Source: Alphaproteobacteria bacterium (lineage in GTDB: Bacteria > Pseudomonadota > Alphaproteobacteria > CALKHQ01). From it: a stretch of 64,000 bases of DNA. Within the stretch, counting starts at the first letter, position 1, and each line of letters starts with the position of its first letter. The notes under the pieces are model-generated. The model did not search any database and had not been told where the DNA came from. It saw only the letters and a list, made by a program, of their open reading frames with translations. Positions 1 through 9,244 of the stretch are shown in pieces. Both the position numbers and the translations under genes were made by a program. The stretch spans positions 124,001 to 188,000 of the forward strand of contig JAWKYB010000004.1 in assembly GCA_041396705.1 (NCBI GenBank), given 5' to 3'.

Positions 1-393
1 CTGATCGCGGTCGGCGTGTTCTTCCCTGTCTACCTGGGCCTGGCGACGGCGGTGCACGGCGTCGACCGCAAGCTGGTCGAGGTGGCGCGGATCTATCGCT
101 ATGCGCCGCTGCAGCTGATCGGCCGCGTGCTGCTGCCGGCCTCGCTGCCGGCCTATGTCACCGCGCTGCGCAACGGCCTCGGTCTCGGCTGGATGTTCGT
201 TGTCGCAGCCGAATTCATGGGTGCGAGCCAGGGGCTGGGCTACCTGCTGATCGACGGCCAGCAGACCGGCCGCGCCGCCATGATCCTGGCCGCGATCCTG
301 CTGTTCGCGGTGATCGGCAAGCTGACCGACAGCCTGCTGCACTCGGCAACCAAGCCGCTGCTGCGCTGGCAGGACAGCTTCAAGAAGGGCTGA
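1..393 (+). CDS. ABC transporter permease, SsuC/TauC-type (C-terminal part)
   Basis: The reading frame is open from the first base, so the N-terminus lies outside the window. About 130 residues remain. They contain the typical inner-membrane permease coupling region: the stretch ARIYRYAPLQLIGRVLLPAS followed by LPAYVTALRNGLGLGWMFVV resembles the EAA loop of nitrate/sulfonate/taurine permeases (BPD_transp_1 family). A last hydrophobic segment (MILAAILLFAVIGKL) follows. Its stop is 4 nt from the start of the ATPase gene, so the two are one operon and should form one importer. The substrate cannot be read from the sequence; sulfonates, taurine, nitrate or thiamine-precursor-like compounds are all possible for this family. 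No binding protein is visible. Confidence 0.85.
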   Translation: MIAVGVFFPVYLGLATAVHGVDRKLVEVARIYRYAPLQLIGRVLLPASLPAYVTALRNGLGLGWMFVVAAEFMGASQGLGYLLIDGQQTGRAAMILAAILLFAVIGKLTDSLLHSATKPLLRWQDSFKKG

Positions 394-397
394 TGCA

Positions 398-1147
398 ATG
401 CTGAAGGCGACCCACCTCAGCCGCGTGTTCGACGAGGAGCATGTGGCGCTGCACGATGTCAGCCTGGCGGTCGACGCCGGCGAGATCCTGGTGGTGCTCG
501 GCGGCTCCGGCTGCGGCAAGAGCACGCTGCTGCGCATCCTGGCCGGTCTCGACCGGCCGACGCGCGGCGAGGCGACGCTGGACGGCGAGCCGATCACCGA
601 GCCGAACCCGAAGCTGGGCCTCGTGTTCCAGGAGCCCCGCCTGATGCCTTGGCTGAAGGTACGCGACAACGTCGCCTTCGGACTGCGCGACCTGCCGGCC
701 GACGTGCGCCGGCGCCGGGTCGAAGCGGCGCTGGAGCGGGTCGGCATCGCCCATCGCGCCGAGGCCTTTCCCAGCCAGCTCTCCGGCGGCCAGGCCCAGC
801 GCGCCGCCATTGCGCGGGCGCTGGTGACCGAACCGTCGGTGCTGCTGTTCGACGAGCCGTTCAGCGCGGTCGACGCGCTGACCCGCAGCCAGCTGCAGGC
901 CCATGTGCTGGAACTGTGGGAAGCCGACCGGCGGACCATGGTCGTGGTCACGCACGACATCGAGGAAGCGCTGATCATGGGCGACCGCATCCTGGTGATG
1001 CGGCCGCACCCCGGCCAGGTCCACTGCGAGCTCGCGGTCGACCTGCCGCGTCCGCGCGATATCGACGACCCGGCCTTCATCGCGCTGCGGCGGCGCACGC
1101 TGGCGCTGCTGCGCGAGGCCAGCGGCGCCCTTGACGACGCGGCCTGA
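398..1147 (+). CDS. ABC transporter ATP-binding protein, SsuB/TauB/NrtD-type
   Basis: This 249-residue protein is a full-length single ABC ATPase that would power the permease just upstream. Walker A is GGSGCGKST (residues 35-43). The Q-loop region is LGLVFQEPRLMPW (about 73-85); the FQEPRLMPW form is characteristic of the nitrate/sulfonate/taurine importer subfamily. The signature is LSGGQ (128-132), Walker B is VLLFDEP (148-154), and the switch histidine is in VTHDIEEA (H186). All catalytic elements are intact. The start codon follows the permease stop by 4 nt, which implies translational coupling. The transported substrate is not determinable here. Confidence 0.9.
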   Translation: MLKATHLSRVFDEEHVALHDVSLAVDAGEILVVLGGSGCGKSTLLRILAGLDRPTRGEATLDGEPITEPNPKLGLVFQEPRLMPWLKVRDNVAFGLRDLPADVRRRRVEAALERVGIAHRAEAFPSQLSGGQAQRAAIARALVTEPSVLLFDEPFSAVDALTRSQLQAHVLELWEADRRTMVVVTHDIEEALIMGDRILVMRPHPGQVHCELAVDLPRPRDIDDPAFIALRRRTLALLREASGALDDAA

Positions 1148-1209
1148 GCGGGCAATTCACCGAGCGAACCCGAGCGCTTGGCCTCGGGGCCAGGAGAGGA
1201 CCGATAAGG

Positions 1210-1749
1210 ATGAGCGACCGGCAACAGGCGCTGCGCGACGCCCAGGCGCCGCTGAAGGCGCAGTACAAGGACAGGCCCGAAAGCGCCCACTGGACGCTGT
1301 CGGCGCGCGGCACGCTGCAGCCGGCGAAGCTGGCCTGCGCGGTCGACGGCTACAACGGCGCCATCGAGGCGGGACTGCATCCCGCCACCGGCGGCGACGG
1401 CACCCAGGCCTGCTCCGGCGACATGCTGCTGCAGGCGCTGTGCGCCTGTGCCGGGGTGACGCTGACCGCGGTCGCGACCGCGATGGGGCTCGACGTGCGC
1501 GGGGGCACGGTCAACGCCGAGGGCGACCTCGATTTCAAGGGCACCCTGGGCGTGGATCGCGCGGCACCGGTCGGCTTCACCCGGATCAGGTTGAATTTCG
1601 ACGTCGACGGCACGCTGAGCGACGACCAGCGCGCCACGCTGCTGAAGCTGACGGAGCGCTACTGCGTCGTCGCCCAGACCATTGCCCAGGGCAGCCCGGT
1701 CGCGGCCAGCCTGACCGTCAACGGTGCGGCGGCCGCAGCGGCCGAGTAG
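1210..1749 (+). CDS. OsmC family protein
   Basis: This 179-residue protein of the OsmC/Ohr fold belongs to a group of thiol-dependent peroxide or small-molecule stress proteins in the cytoplasm. It has the conserved core QACSGDMLLQALCACAGVTL (about 66-85), with cysteines at 68, 78 and 80 on the long helix, and an OsmC-like second half ending in LTERYCVVAQTIAQG. The ATG follows a strong Shine-Dalgarno (ggagagga). It lies 62 nt after the transporter ATPase and could be cotranscribed. Many members resemble this one without being the organic-hydroperoxide resistance enzyme, so a specific Ohr assignment is not made. Confidence 0.85.
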   Translation: MSDRQQALRDAQAPLKAQYKDRPESAHWTLSARGTLQPAKLACAVDGYNGAIEAGLHPATGGDGTQACSGDMLLQALCACAGVTLTAVATAMGLDVRGGTVNAEGDLDFKGTLGVDRAAPVGFTRIRLNFDVDGTLSDDQRATLLKLTERYCVVAQTIAQGSPVAASLTVNGAAAAAAE

Positions 1750-1755
1750 GGCCGC

Positions 1756-2142
1756 TCAGGAGCCGTAGACCGACACCACCGCCTGTTGGCCCGCATTGAT
1801 GATCATGTCGTAGTGCAGGACGATGCGGGTGATGTTGCGGCTGGGACCGTTCAGATTGATCCAGCGGGTACATTCGCCCGGGTTGACCAGCAGGCGCACG
1901 ATCACGTCCTGGCTGCCGCCGTTGCCGAAATGCACGTCGATGTCCTGGAAGTGGACCGAGCGCTGTTCGACGCACAGCCGTACGGCGTTGTAGCGGGCAC
2001 CGCCGGGCACCTGGATCACGTCGGTGTCGGAGTGATCGGCAACGGCGCGGGTGCCGAGCAGGGTGCCCTGCTGCGCAGACGCCGGCAGGGATGCGCCTGC
2101 GGCTGCGACGACGATGGCGAACAGGCCGAGGATCCTGCACAT
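1756..2142 (-). CDS. Small secreted protein of unknown function
   Basis: A 128-residue protein with a clear N-terminal signal peptide (hydrophobic ILGLFAIVVAAAGASL, then a PASAQ cleavage site near residue 24), so it is probably periplasmic. The mature part has two cysteines (57 and 91) that could form one disulfide, and a beta-rich pattern. I do not recognise the family. It is convergent with the OsmC gene, whose stop is 6 nt away. Confidence 0.7.
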   Translation of the reverse strand: MCRILGLFAIVVAAAGASLPASAQQGTLLGTRAVADHSDTDVIQVPGGARYNAVRLCVEQRSVHFQDIDVHFGNGGSQDVIVRLLVNPGECTRWINLNGPSRNITRIVLHYDMIINAGQQAVVSVYGS

Positions 2143-2259
2143 GATTGGGCGGTGCTCCGGTGTTGGGGCGCGCCGTTTCGGGCTGCGCGCGCTGGGTTGG
2201 GCGTCTGACGCCCCTCTATACGTACGCCGGCGCGGAAACCTGCGCGATGGCGCGAACGC

Positions 2260-2736
2260 CTATCCCGGGAAGGCCATGGCCCAGAGGATGCGGTCGACGC
2301 GGCGGCCGTCGTTCGCGAAGGGCAGCAGCAGGCACTGGAACGGCACGCGCATCGACAGGTCGAGCTCAGCCGGGCTGAGCTCGCACAGCACGGGCGTGGC
2401 CTCGCCGACGCAGGCGCGATGCGCGGCGATCAGGTCCATCTGCGCCGCGCCGACGAACAGGTCCGCCAGACAGGCGCAGGCCAGGTGCGGGCCGAAATGC
2501 TCGGCGATGCCGTCGCCGACGCTGTGGAACCGGAAGTCGGCGAAATCGACTTGCACGCTGGCCAGGAAGCGCAGGTCGGGCGCCAGCGCCCACGGCTGCA
2601 GGCTGCCGAAACGCGGCAACGCACCGTCCGCGCGGGGCAGGGCACGCCAATGCTCATAGGCTCTCGACAGGCGGCCGTGCCAGCTGCCAGAGCTTAGGAT
2701 CGCTGCCGCATCGTCGCTAAGCAGTCGAAAATGCAT
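2260..2736 (-). CDS. PAS-domain protein (PAS_5-like, alphaproteobacterial)
   Basis: A 158-residue cytoplasmic protein that resembles the short PAS-like proteins (Pfam PAS_5 type) common in Rhodospirillales: an early WRALPRADGALPRFGSL segment, an LRFLASVQVDFADFRFHSVG strand pair, and a FQCLLLPFANDG motif near the end. No signal peptide or output domain is present, so it may be a free-standing sensor or partner. An upstream in-frame ATG at 2838 exists, but the extra 34 residues are low-complexity Arg/Pro/Ala, so the ATG beginning MHFRLLSDD is preferred. Function unknown beyond the fold guess. Confidence 0.65.
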   Translation of the reverse strand: MHFRLLSDDAAAILSSGSWHGRLSRAYEHWRALPRADGALPRFGSLQPWALAPDLRFLASVQVDFADFRFHSVGDGIAEHFGPHLACACLADLFVGAAQMDLIAAHRACVGEATPVLCELSPAELDLSMRVPFQCLLLPFANDGRRVDRILWAMAFPG

Positions 2737-2995
2737 CCCTGCCGTTCCCGCCGAAAGCGGAGCGCCGCCCGGATGCGGCCTCCACCTAGCCTGTGATGCC
2801 GGACCTGGGGCGCTCGGCCGGCGCGCGCCCTTCGACATGCACGCACGCCAGGATGCAAGACGCTCGTTTATTTCGGGTTATTTCGACCCGATTTCCCGCA
2901 AAGTTCGGGTTGTTTGTTCGGAATTTTACACCTGGATGTGTGATAAATGCCGCGCCGGACGCCCGCATAAGGAGAGACAACGGGGAATTCCGCGA
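2737..2995. other. Intergenic region, A+T-richer, no gene seen
   Basis: This gap separates the end of the S-formylglutathione hydrolase gene from the start of the PAS gene, both on the minus strand. The segment 2865-2945 is clearly richer in A+T than its surroundings. It carries a weak hairpin (TCGGGT at 2873-2878 with ACCCGA at 2886-2891). It probably holds the promoter of the PAS gene. I see no protein or RNA gene. Confidence 0.4.
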
Positions 2996-3837
2996 TCATG
3001 CGGCGAGTGTCGCGGCGTGATGGGCGATGTGATCTGCGATGAAGCTCTGGATGAAATAGTAGCTGTGGTCGTATCCCGGCTGGCGGCGCAACGTCAGCGG
3101 TTGGCCGGCGTCAGCGCAGGCGGCCTCGAACGCGTCCGGCCGCAGCTGTTCGTCCAGGAACTGGTCGGACAGGCCGACGTCGACCAGGATATGGCCGGTC
3201 CTCGCGCCGCCGCGGACCAGCGCCGTGGCGTCGTGCGCGGCCCAGGCCTCGCGATCGGCGCCCAGATAGCCGGTGAAGGCCTTGACGCCCCAGGGCACGT
3301 CGACCGGATGGCAGATCGGCGCGAACGCCGACACGCTGCGGTAGACGTCCGGGTGCTTCAGCGCGAGAGTGAGCGCGCCGTGGCCGCCCATCGAGTGGCC
3401 GGTGATGCCGATCGCGTCCGGCCGCACCGGAACTGCGCGGCGACCAGCGCGCGCAGCTCGTCGACGACATAGCGCTCCATGCGATAGTGCGCCGCCCAGG
3501 GCGACCGGGTCGCGTCGACATAGAAGCCGGCGCCAGTGCCGAAGTCCCAGTCGTCGTCCTCGCCCGCCAGCCCGGCGCCGCGCGGGCTGGTGTCGGGGAA
3601 GACCAGGGCAAGGCCGTGCTCCGCGGCGAAACGCTGGGCGTTCGCCTTGATCGTCGCCGTCTCCTCGGTGCATGTCAGCCCGGCGAGATAGTAGAGCGCC
3701 GGCACCGGCCCGGCCGCGGCCTGCGGCGGCAGGTAGAGGGCGACGCGCATCGGCGTGCCCGTCGCCGCGCTGTCGTGACGATAGAAGCCCTGGACGCCGC
3801 CGCAGCACTTCTGTTCCGAAAGGGTCTCCAGCGCCAT
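2996..3837 (-). pseudogene. fghA: S-formylglutathione hydrolase, interrupted by one frameshift
   Basis: This esterase-D family enzyme hydrolyses S-formylglutathione to formate and glutathione, the second step of glutathione-dependent formaldehyde oxidation. The N-terminal part begins MALETLSEQKCCGG and continues through LYYLAGLTCTEETATIKA and VFPDTSPRG in one frame. The rest, with the nucleophile serine in GHSMGGHGAL, the acid in DQFLDEQL and the histidine in GYDHSYYF, is in another frame. The break is near 3429-3430, where a gg run needs one more g to restore QFPVRPDAIGITGHS. Everything else is intact, so a sequencing error or a very recent mutation is likely. The gene lies 19 nt after adhC on the same strand. 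Confidence 0.88.
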
Positions 3838-3856
3838 CGGCCTGTCGCCGCCGCGT

Positions 3857-4966
<1,110 letters not shown>

Positions 4967-5020
4967 CTGGTTCCTCCCCCGGCATGACGGTCAGCATTGC
5001 GGCGAGAAGCTGACAGACAA

Positions 5021-5046
5021 GACCCGCCGACGCAAGTCGGCGGGTC
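5021..5046 (-). terminator. Hairpin terminator downstream of the mrp-CAP pair
   Basis: A perfect 11-bp stem, GACCCGCCGAC at 5021-5031 with GTCGGCGGGTC at 5036-5046, closes a 4-nt loop. Read on the minus strand it is followed by a T-rich tail (ttgtctgtc). It lies 36 nt past the stop of the CAP-domain gene and before adhC, so it most likely ends the mrp-CAP transcript. Confidence 0.65.
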
Positions 5047-5081
5047 GCGCGATTCGGGGGCGGAGGCGGAACGGGTCGCGG

Positions 5082-5624
5082 TCAGGCGGCGACGACGAGC
5101 ACCCAGTAGTATTTGAACTGGGGATCCTGCGGATTGAAGGCATAACCGGCGCCGGCCTGCCGCACGCGGCGGTCGGTCATGGTGCGGAAGTGGCCTTCGC
5201 TCTCGATCCAGTCGGCCACGGTGAATTCGGGCACCGCACGGCCGGCGGCGACGTTCTCGCCGACGATCTGGAAGTTGTAGCCGGCGCGCCGCACCCGGTC
5301 GGCCGGCATCGAGCCGTCGCTGCCGCGGTGGGGGCCGTGGCCGTAGGTGGCGAGCTGCGCCCGCATCGACTGCCAGGCCAGGTCCTCCGCGTGCTCCTGC
5401 GCCGCCTCCATCAGCCGTGCCTCGGCCGACAGCGGCGACAGGCCGTAGCGCGAGCGGACCGAATTGACCAACTCGATCAGGCGGATGACCTCGATGTTGT
5501 AGCCCGGGCCGTCGGCAAGCGCCGGCGCGGCCGCAACCAGGGTGGCGGCGCTGGCGAGGCCGAACAGCCGGCGCCGGCTGAGCGCGGTGTCACTGAACGA
5601 CGATGCGGGGGGCTTGACGTGCAT
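5082..5624 (-). CDS. CAP-domain (SCP-like) exported protein
   Basis: A 180-residue protein of the CAP superfamily (cysteine-rich secretory/SCP). The N-terminus carries a twin-arginine-like signal (SRRRLFGLASAATLVAAAPALA), so export may be through Tat. The domain shows the family signatures: LIELVNSVRSRYGLSPL, then AQEHAEDLAW, then NVAAGR with VADWIESEGHFRTM, and the C-terminal YYWVLVVAA. The biochemical role of bacterial CAP proteins is unsettled. The start overlaps the 3' end of mrp by 35 nt, so the two are expressed together. Confidence 0.85.
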   Translation of the reverse strand: MHVKPPASSFSDTALSRRRLFGLASAATLVAAAPALADGPGYNIEVIRLIELVNSVRSRYGLSPLSAEARLMEAAQEHAEDLAWQSMRAQLATYGHGPHRGSDGSMPADRVRRAGYNFQIVGENVAAGRAVPEFTVADWIESEGHFRTMTDRRVRQAGAGYAFNPQDPQFKYYWVLVVAA

Positions 5625-6684
5625 TCGCGTCCTCGCGGAACAGTTGATCCCAGACCTTGCGCGCGATGGTGCGGAAGGCCGCGGCGTGGGGGTCGTCGTC
5701 GGGGCCGAGCGCGACCGGCTCGCCCGCGTCGGATTTCTCGCGGATCGTCAGGTGCAGCGGGATCTCGCCGAGGAAGGGCACGCCCAGCGCCTCGGCCTCC
5801 CGCTTCGCGCCGCCATGGCCGAACAGATGCGCCTCGTGGCCGCAGTTCGGGCACACGTAGGTGCTCATGTTCTCGATGATCCCGAGGATCGGAACCTCGG
5901 TGCGCTTGAACATATTGATGCCCTTGCGGGCATCGGCGAGAGCGACGTCCTGCGGGGTCGACACGATCACCGCGCCGGAAAGCGGCGTACGCTGCGCAAG
6001 CGTCAGCTGCGCATCGCCGGTGCCGGGCGGCATGTCTACCACGAGCAGATCCAACGGCCCCCACTCCACGTCGCGCAGCATCTGTTCGAGCGCGCTCATC
6101 ACCATAGGTCCACGCCATATCATAGGCGTAGACTCGTTAACGAGAAACCCGATCGACATTATATTGATGTTATATTTCTTAATGGGCGTTAACCTTTTCC
6201 CATCCGGCGAATCGGGTCTGTCATTAATGTTTAACATGCGCGGCATTGACGGGCCGTAGACGTCTGCATCGAGCAGGCCGATCCGATGGCCGTCGCGGGC
6301 GAGCGCCACCGCCAGGTTGACGGCGACGGTCGACTTGCCGACCCCGCCCTTGCCGCTCGCCACAGCAATGATCCTGGCGACACCGGGCGGCGTGGCGCCG
6401 GCGCCGCGGCCGGCGGCCGGCTTCGCCGCTGCGCCGCCGCGCTGAGCGGTCAGCACCGCAGTGGCGTGGGTGACGCCGGGCAGCGCGCGCAACGCACGCT
6501 CGGTCTCCTGGCGCACGGTCTCCAATGCCGGACCCTGGGCGGGATCGACCTCCAGCGAGACCGAGACCCGGCCGTCCTGCACCGCGATGCCGCCCACCAT
6601 GCCTGCGGCGACGATGTCGCCGCCGCCGGGCAGCGTCACGCGGCTCAACGCCGCCCGGATGCGATTCTCGTCGATGCTTGCCAT
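5590..6684 (-). CDS. mrp: Mrp/ApbC/Nbp35-type iron-sulfur cluster carrier ATPase
   Basis: This 364-residue P-loop ATPase binds and delivers Fe-S clusters to apoproteins. An N-terminal DUF59-like domain occupies residues 1-80, a linker 82-100, and the deviant Walker A GKGGVGKST 111-119. DADVYGPSMPRM follows, then VVDMPPGTGD (about 215-224). The cluster-ligand pair is CPNC (C278 and C281). All key residues are present. Codons for residues about 150-195 (6100-6237) are strikingly A+T-rich (TTA, AGA, AGG, ATA, TAT), while both flanks use GC-rich codons, although the protein sequence still fits the family (SPDGK, MSIGFLV, MIWRGPMVMSALEQML). It is divergent from hflK. Confidence 0.93.
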   Translation of the reverse strand: MASIDENRIRAALSRVTLPGGGDIVAAGMVGGIAVQDGRVSVSLEVDPAQGPALETVRQETERALRALPGVTHATAVLTAQRGGAAAKPAAGRGAGATPPGVARIIAVASGKGGVGKSTVAVNLAVALARDGHRIGLLDADVYGPSMPRMLNINDRPDSPDGKRLTPIKKYNINIMSIGFLVNESTPMIWRGPMVMSALEQMLRDVEWGPLDLLVVDMPPGTGDAQLTLAQRTPLSGAVIVSTPQDVALADARKGINMFKRTEVPILGIIENMSTYVCPNCGHEAHLFGHGGAKREAEALGVPFLGEIPLHLTIREKSDAGEPVALGPDDDPHAAAFRTIARKVWDQLFREDANARQAPRIVVQ

Positions 6685-6763
6685 CGTGGCCGCCCTCTAC
6701 TATTGACCCGTGGTCGCGCGCGTCGCCCCCAACTGCGCCATTGGCCGCGGATTACAGGCGCGC

Positions 6764-6793
6764 CATATACATCCCAGCGACGCGTTGTATATG
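6764..6793. promoter_or_regulatory. Inverted repeat in the mrp / hflK divergent promoter region
   Basis: A perfect 7-bp inverted repeat, CATATAC at 6764-6770 and GTATATG at 6787-6793, is separated by 16 nt. It lies in the 172-nt gap between the divergent mrp and hflK starts. It could be a regulator site, or two opposed -10-like elements. The nearest -35-like hexamer on the plus strand is TTGGCC at 6741-6746, 17 nt upstream of the left arm. Confidence 0.4.
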
Positions 6794-6856
6794 AAGACGG
6801 CTCGCAGCGTCGAGCCAGGCGAGCGGGCGACAGGCACAGCCATGGGAGCGGAGTTG

Positions 6857-8110
6857 ATGCCCTGGAAGAACCAAAGCGGCGGCAATGGCCCGTGGGGCGG
6901 TGACGGAGGCGGTCCCTGGGGCGGCGGCGGCGGTTCCGGCAACGACAACAACCAGGGCGGCAGCGGCGGTCCCTGGGGCAGCGGCGGTGGCGGCGGGCGC
7001 GGGCCCAATCAGCCCGGCTTCGACGACCTGATCCGGCAGGGCCAGGACCGCATGAAGCGCCTGTTGCCGGGCGGCCTGTTCGGCGGCGCCGGGATCATTT
7101 TGATCGTCATTGCCGTGATCGTGATCTGGTTCGGCTCCGGCTTCTACCGGGTCGAACCGGGCGAGCAGGGGGTGGTGTTGCGGTTCGGCGAGCATGTGGC
7201 CACCACCGGTCCCGGCCTCAATTTCCACTGGCCGTCGCCGATCGAGGCGGTCGAGGTGGTCGACGTGCTGCAAGAGCGTCAGACCGTCGTCGGCGTGCGC
7301 AACATCGGCGTGGCCTCCGGCTCGCAGCGCGATTCGATCGAGTATGTGATCGGCGAGAGCCGGATGGTGACCAGCGACGAGAACCTGATCGACCTGGGCT
7401 TCGTCGTCGTGTGGGACATCAAGGACGCCGCCGACTTCCTGTTCCAGGTCGAGAACCCGCATGACGTGGTGCGGCGCATCTCGGAAAGCGCGCTGCGCGA
7501 GACGGTGGCGCAGACCGAGATCGCGCAGCTGATCCTGCGATCCGGCGACAGCGCAGAGGCCGGCGCGAATGCACGTGAGGCCGTGCGCCTGGCCACCACG
7601 ACGCGGCTGCAGAGCCAGCTGGACGAGTATCGCGCGGGCATCAACGTGCGCGACGTGCTGCTGCAAGGCGGCGACCCGCCGGCGGAGGTGATCCAGTCGT
7701 TCCGCGACGTCGACATCGCCGAGCAGAATGCCGACCGCCAGCGCAACCAGGCCACCGCCTACGCCAACCGGATCAAGGAGGAGGTCGGCGGCCAGGTGCA
7801 GCGCATCCTGGAGGACGCCCGCTCCTACGCCGCAAGCGTGACGGCGGAGGCCGACGGCCAGGCGGCGCGCTTCAATCAGGTGCTGGCCGCCTACTGGCAG
7901 TCGCCGGACGTGGTACGCCAGCGTCTTTACATCGACACCCTGGGGACCGTGTTGGCCAACATCGACAAGATCATCCTGGAAAGCGACAGCATCGCCGATT
8001 CCGTCGTGCCTTACCTGCCGCTGTCGGAGTTGCAGAACCGGCCGCGATCCAACTCGCAGCAGGGCGGCGCGACGACGACGTCCAACGCCGGCCAGGGAGG
8101 CAACCAATGA
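6857..8110 (+). CDS. hflK: HflK, membrane regulator of the FtsH protease
   Basis: A 417-residue SPFH/Band-7 protein that forms a large inner-membrane complex with HflC around FtsH and modulates its proteolysis. The N-terminus is Gly/Trp/Asn-rich low complexity (PWGGDGGGPWGGGG), usual for HflK. One transmembrane segment follows (GIILIVIAVIVIWFG). The Band-7 domain starts FYRVEPGEQGVVLRFGEHV and extends to AASVTAEADGQAARFNQVL. The chosen ATG (MPWKNQSGG) has a Shine-Dalgarno-like gggagcggag upstream and starts where HflK proteins normally start. In-frame ATGs upstream are less likely. The stop overlaps the hflC start (ATGA). Confidence 0.93.
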   Translation: MPWKNQSGGNGPWGGDGGGPWGGGGGSGNDNNQGGSGGPWGSGGGGGRGPNQPGFDDLIRQGQDRMKRLLPGGLFGGAGIILIVIAVIVIWFGSGFYRVEPGEQGVVLRFGEHVATTGPGLNFHWPSPIEAVEVVDVLQERQTVVGVRNIGVASGSQRDSIEYVIGESRMVTSDENLIDLGFVVVWDIKDAADFLFQVENPHDVVRRISESALRETVAQTEIAQLILRSGDSAEAGANAREAVRLATTTRLQSQLDEYRAGINVRDVLLQGGDPPAEVIQSFRDVDIAEQNADRQRNQATAYANRIKEEVGGQVQRILEDARSYAASVTAEADGQAARFNQVLAAYWQSPDVVRQRLYIDTLGTVLANIDKIILESDSIADSVVPYLPLSELQNRPRSNSQQGGATTTSNAGQGGNQ

Positions 8111-9204
8111 GTCGCGCGCGCTGGGCCGCAATCGGCGGCGTCGTCATCGTTGCCGCGTTCGCGGCGAACAGCGCCTTCTACACCGTGCGCGAGAACGAGC
8201 AGGTGCTCGTGCTGCAGTTCGGCGACGTGCGCGACGTCGTCCGCGCGCCCGGGCTGCAGTTCAAGACCCCGTTCATCCAGGATACGGTGGTGCTGGACAA
8301 GCGGGTGCTGCATTTCAGCCCGCCGGAAGAGGAGTTCACGCTGGCGGACTCCAAGCGCCTGGAGATCAGCACCATCGTGCTGTGGCGGATCGTCGACCCG
8401 GAACAGTTCTATCGAACGCTGACCACGGTGGAACAGGCTGAGGCGCGTATCGGCCAGCGCACCAATGCGGCGATGCGCACCGAGCTGCGGCTGCGCCCCC
8501 AGGCCGACGTCCTGTCGCCGGAACGCGGGCCGATCATCGAATCGATCCGCCAGCAGATCGCCGAGCAGCTTGCCGACAACGGCATCGAGATCGCCGACGT
8601 GCGCATCGTCAAGGCGGAGCTGCCCCAGGCGGTGACCGAATCCGTGCTCGAGAACATGCGTACCGAGCGCGAGCAGGAGGCGGCGGAGATCCGGGCGCGC
8701 GGCCAGCGCGATGCCGACATCACCCAGGCGGTCGCCGACCGCCAGGTCGCGGAGGCGATGGCCGACGCACGGCGCGAGGCGGAGACGATCCGCGGCGGCG
8801 CCGACAACTATGCGCTCAACGTGCTGTCGACCGCCTATGGCCGCGACGAGGAATTCTTCGCCTTCTACTACCGGCTGAACCAGTACCGCGACGCCCTGGC
8901 CGGGTCCAACACCCAGATGGTGCTGTCGGCCGACAGCGAGTTCCTCGACCTGCTGCGCGGGGTCGACACCCAGGGCTTCGTTGCGCCGTCGCCGGAGGCG
9001 ATCGAGGAGCTGAACCGTATCGTCGAGGAGGCGGCCCGCCAGAATGCGCGAGACGCCTCTGGCGGCGGCGTGCCGCCGGCGCTCGAGCAATTGATCGACG
9101 ATCCGGAGATTCTCGATGCCTTACAGGCCCCGGTGGACGGGGCGGCGCCGGACGCCGACGTGCCGCAGGACGGGACCGATCCCGACGACGGCGGCGCCGA
9201 CTGA
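8107..9204 (+). CDS. hflC: HflC, membrane regulator of the FtsH protease
   Basis: A 365-residue SPFH/Band-7 partner of HflK. It has an N-terminal transmembrane anchor (GGVVIVAAFAANSAFY), the FYTVRENEQVLVLQFGDV entry to the Band-7 domain, and the typical YGRDEEFFAFYYRLNQYRDA segment followed by LSADSEFLDLL. The C-terminal ~60 residues are acidic/Pro-rich and probably disordered. The start overlaps hflK by 4 nt, so expression is translationally coupled. Confidence 0.94.
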   Translation: MSRARWAAIGGVVIVAAFAANSAFYTVRENEQVLVLQFGDVRDVVRAPGLQFKTPFIQDTVVLDKRVLHFSPPEEEFTLADSKRLEISTIVLWRIVDPEQFYRTLTTVEQAEARIGQRTNAAMRTELRLRPQADVLSPERGPIIESIRQQIAEQLADNGIEIADVRIVKAELPQAVTESVLENMRTEREQEAAEIRARGQRDADITQAVADRQVAEAMADARREAETIRGGADNYALNVLSTAYGRDEEFFAFYYRLNQYRDALAGSNTQMVLSADSEFLDLLRGVDTQGFVAPSPEAIEELNRIVEEAARQNARDASGGGVPPALEQLIDDPEILDALQAPVDGAAPDADVPQDGTDPDDGGAD

Positions 9205-9244
9205 CCGAACGTCAGGACCAGCACATCCGCAAGGGGTGAGCGCG

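Noticed and set aside
2873..2891. Terminator after the S-formylglutathione hydrolase gene
   Set aside because: The stem is only 6 bp, is about 100 nt from the stop, and has no T run on the minus strand.
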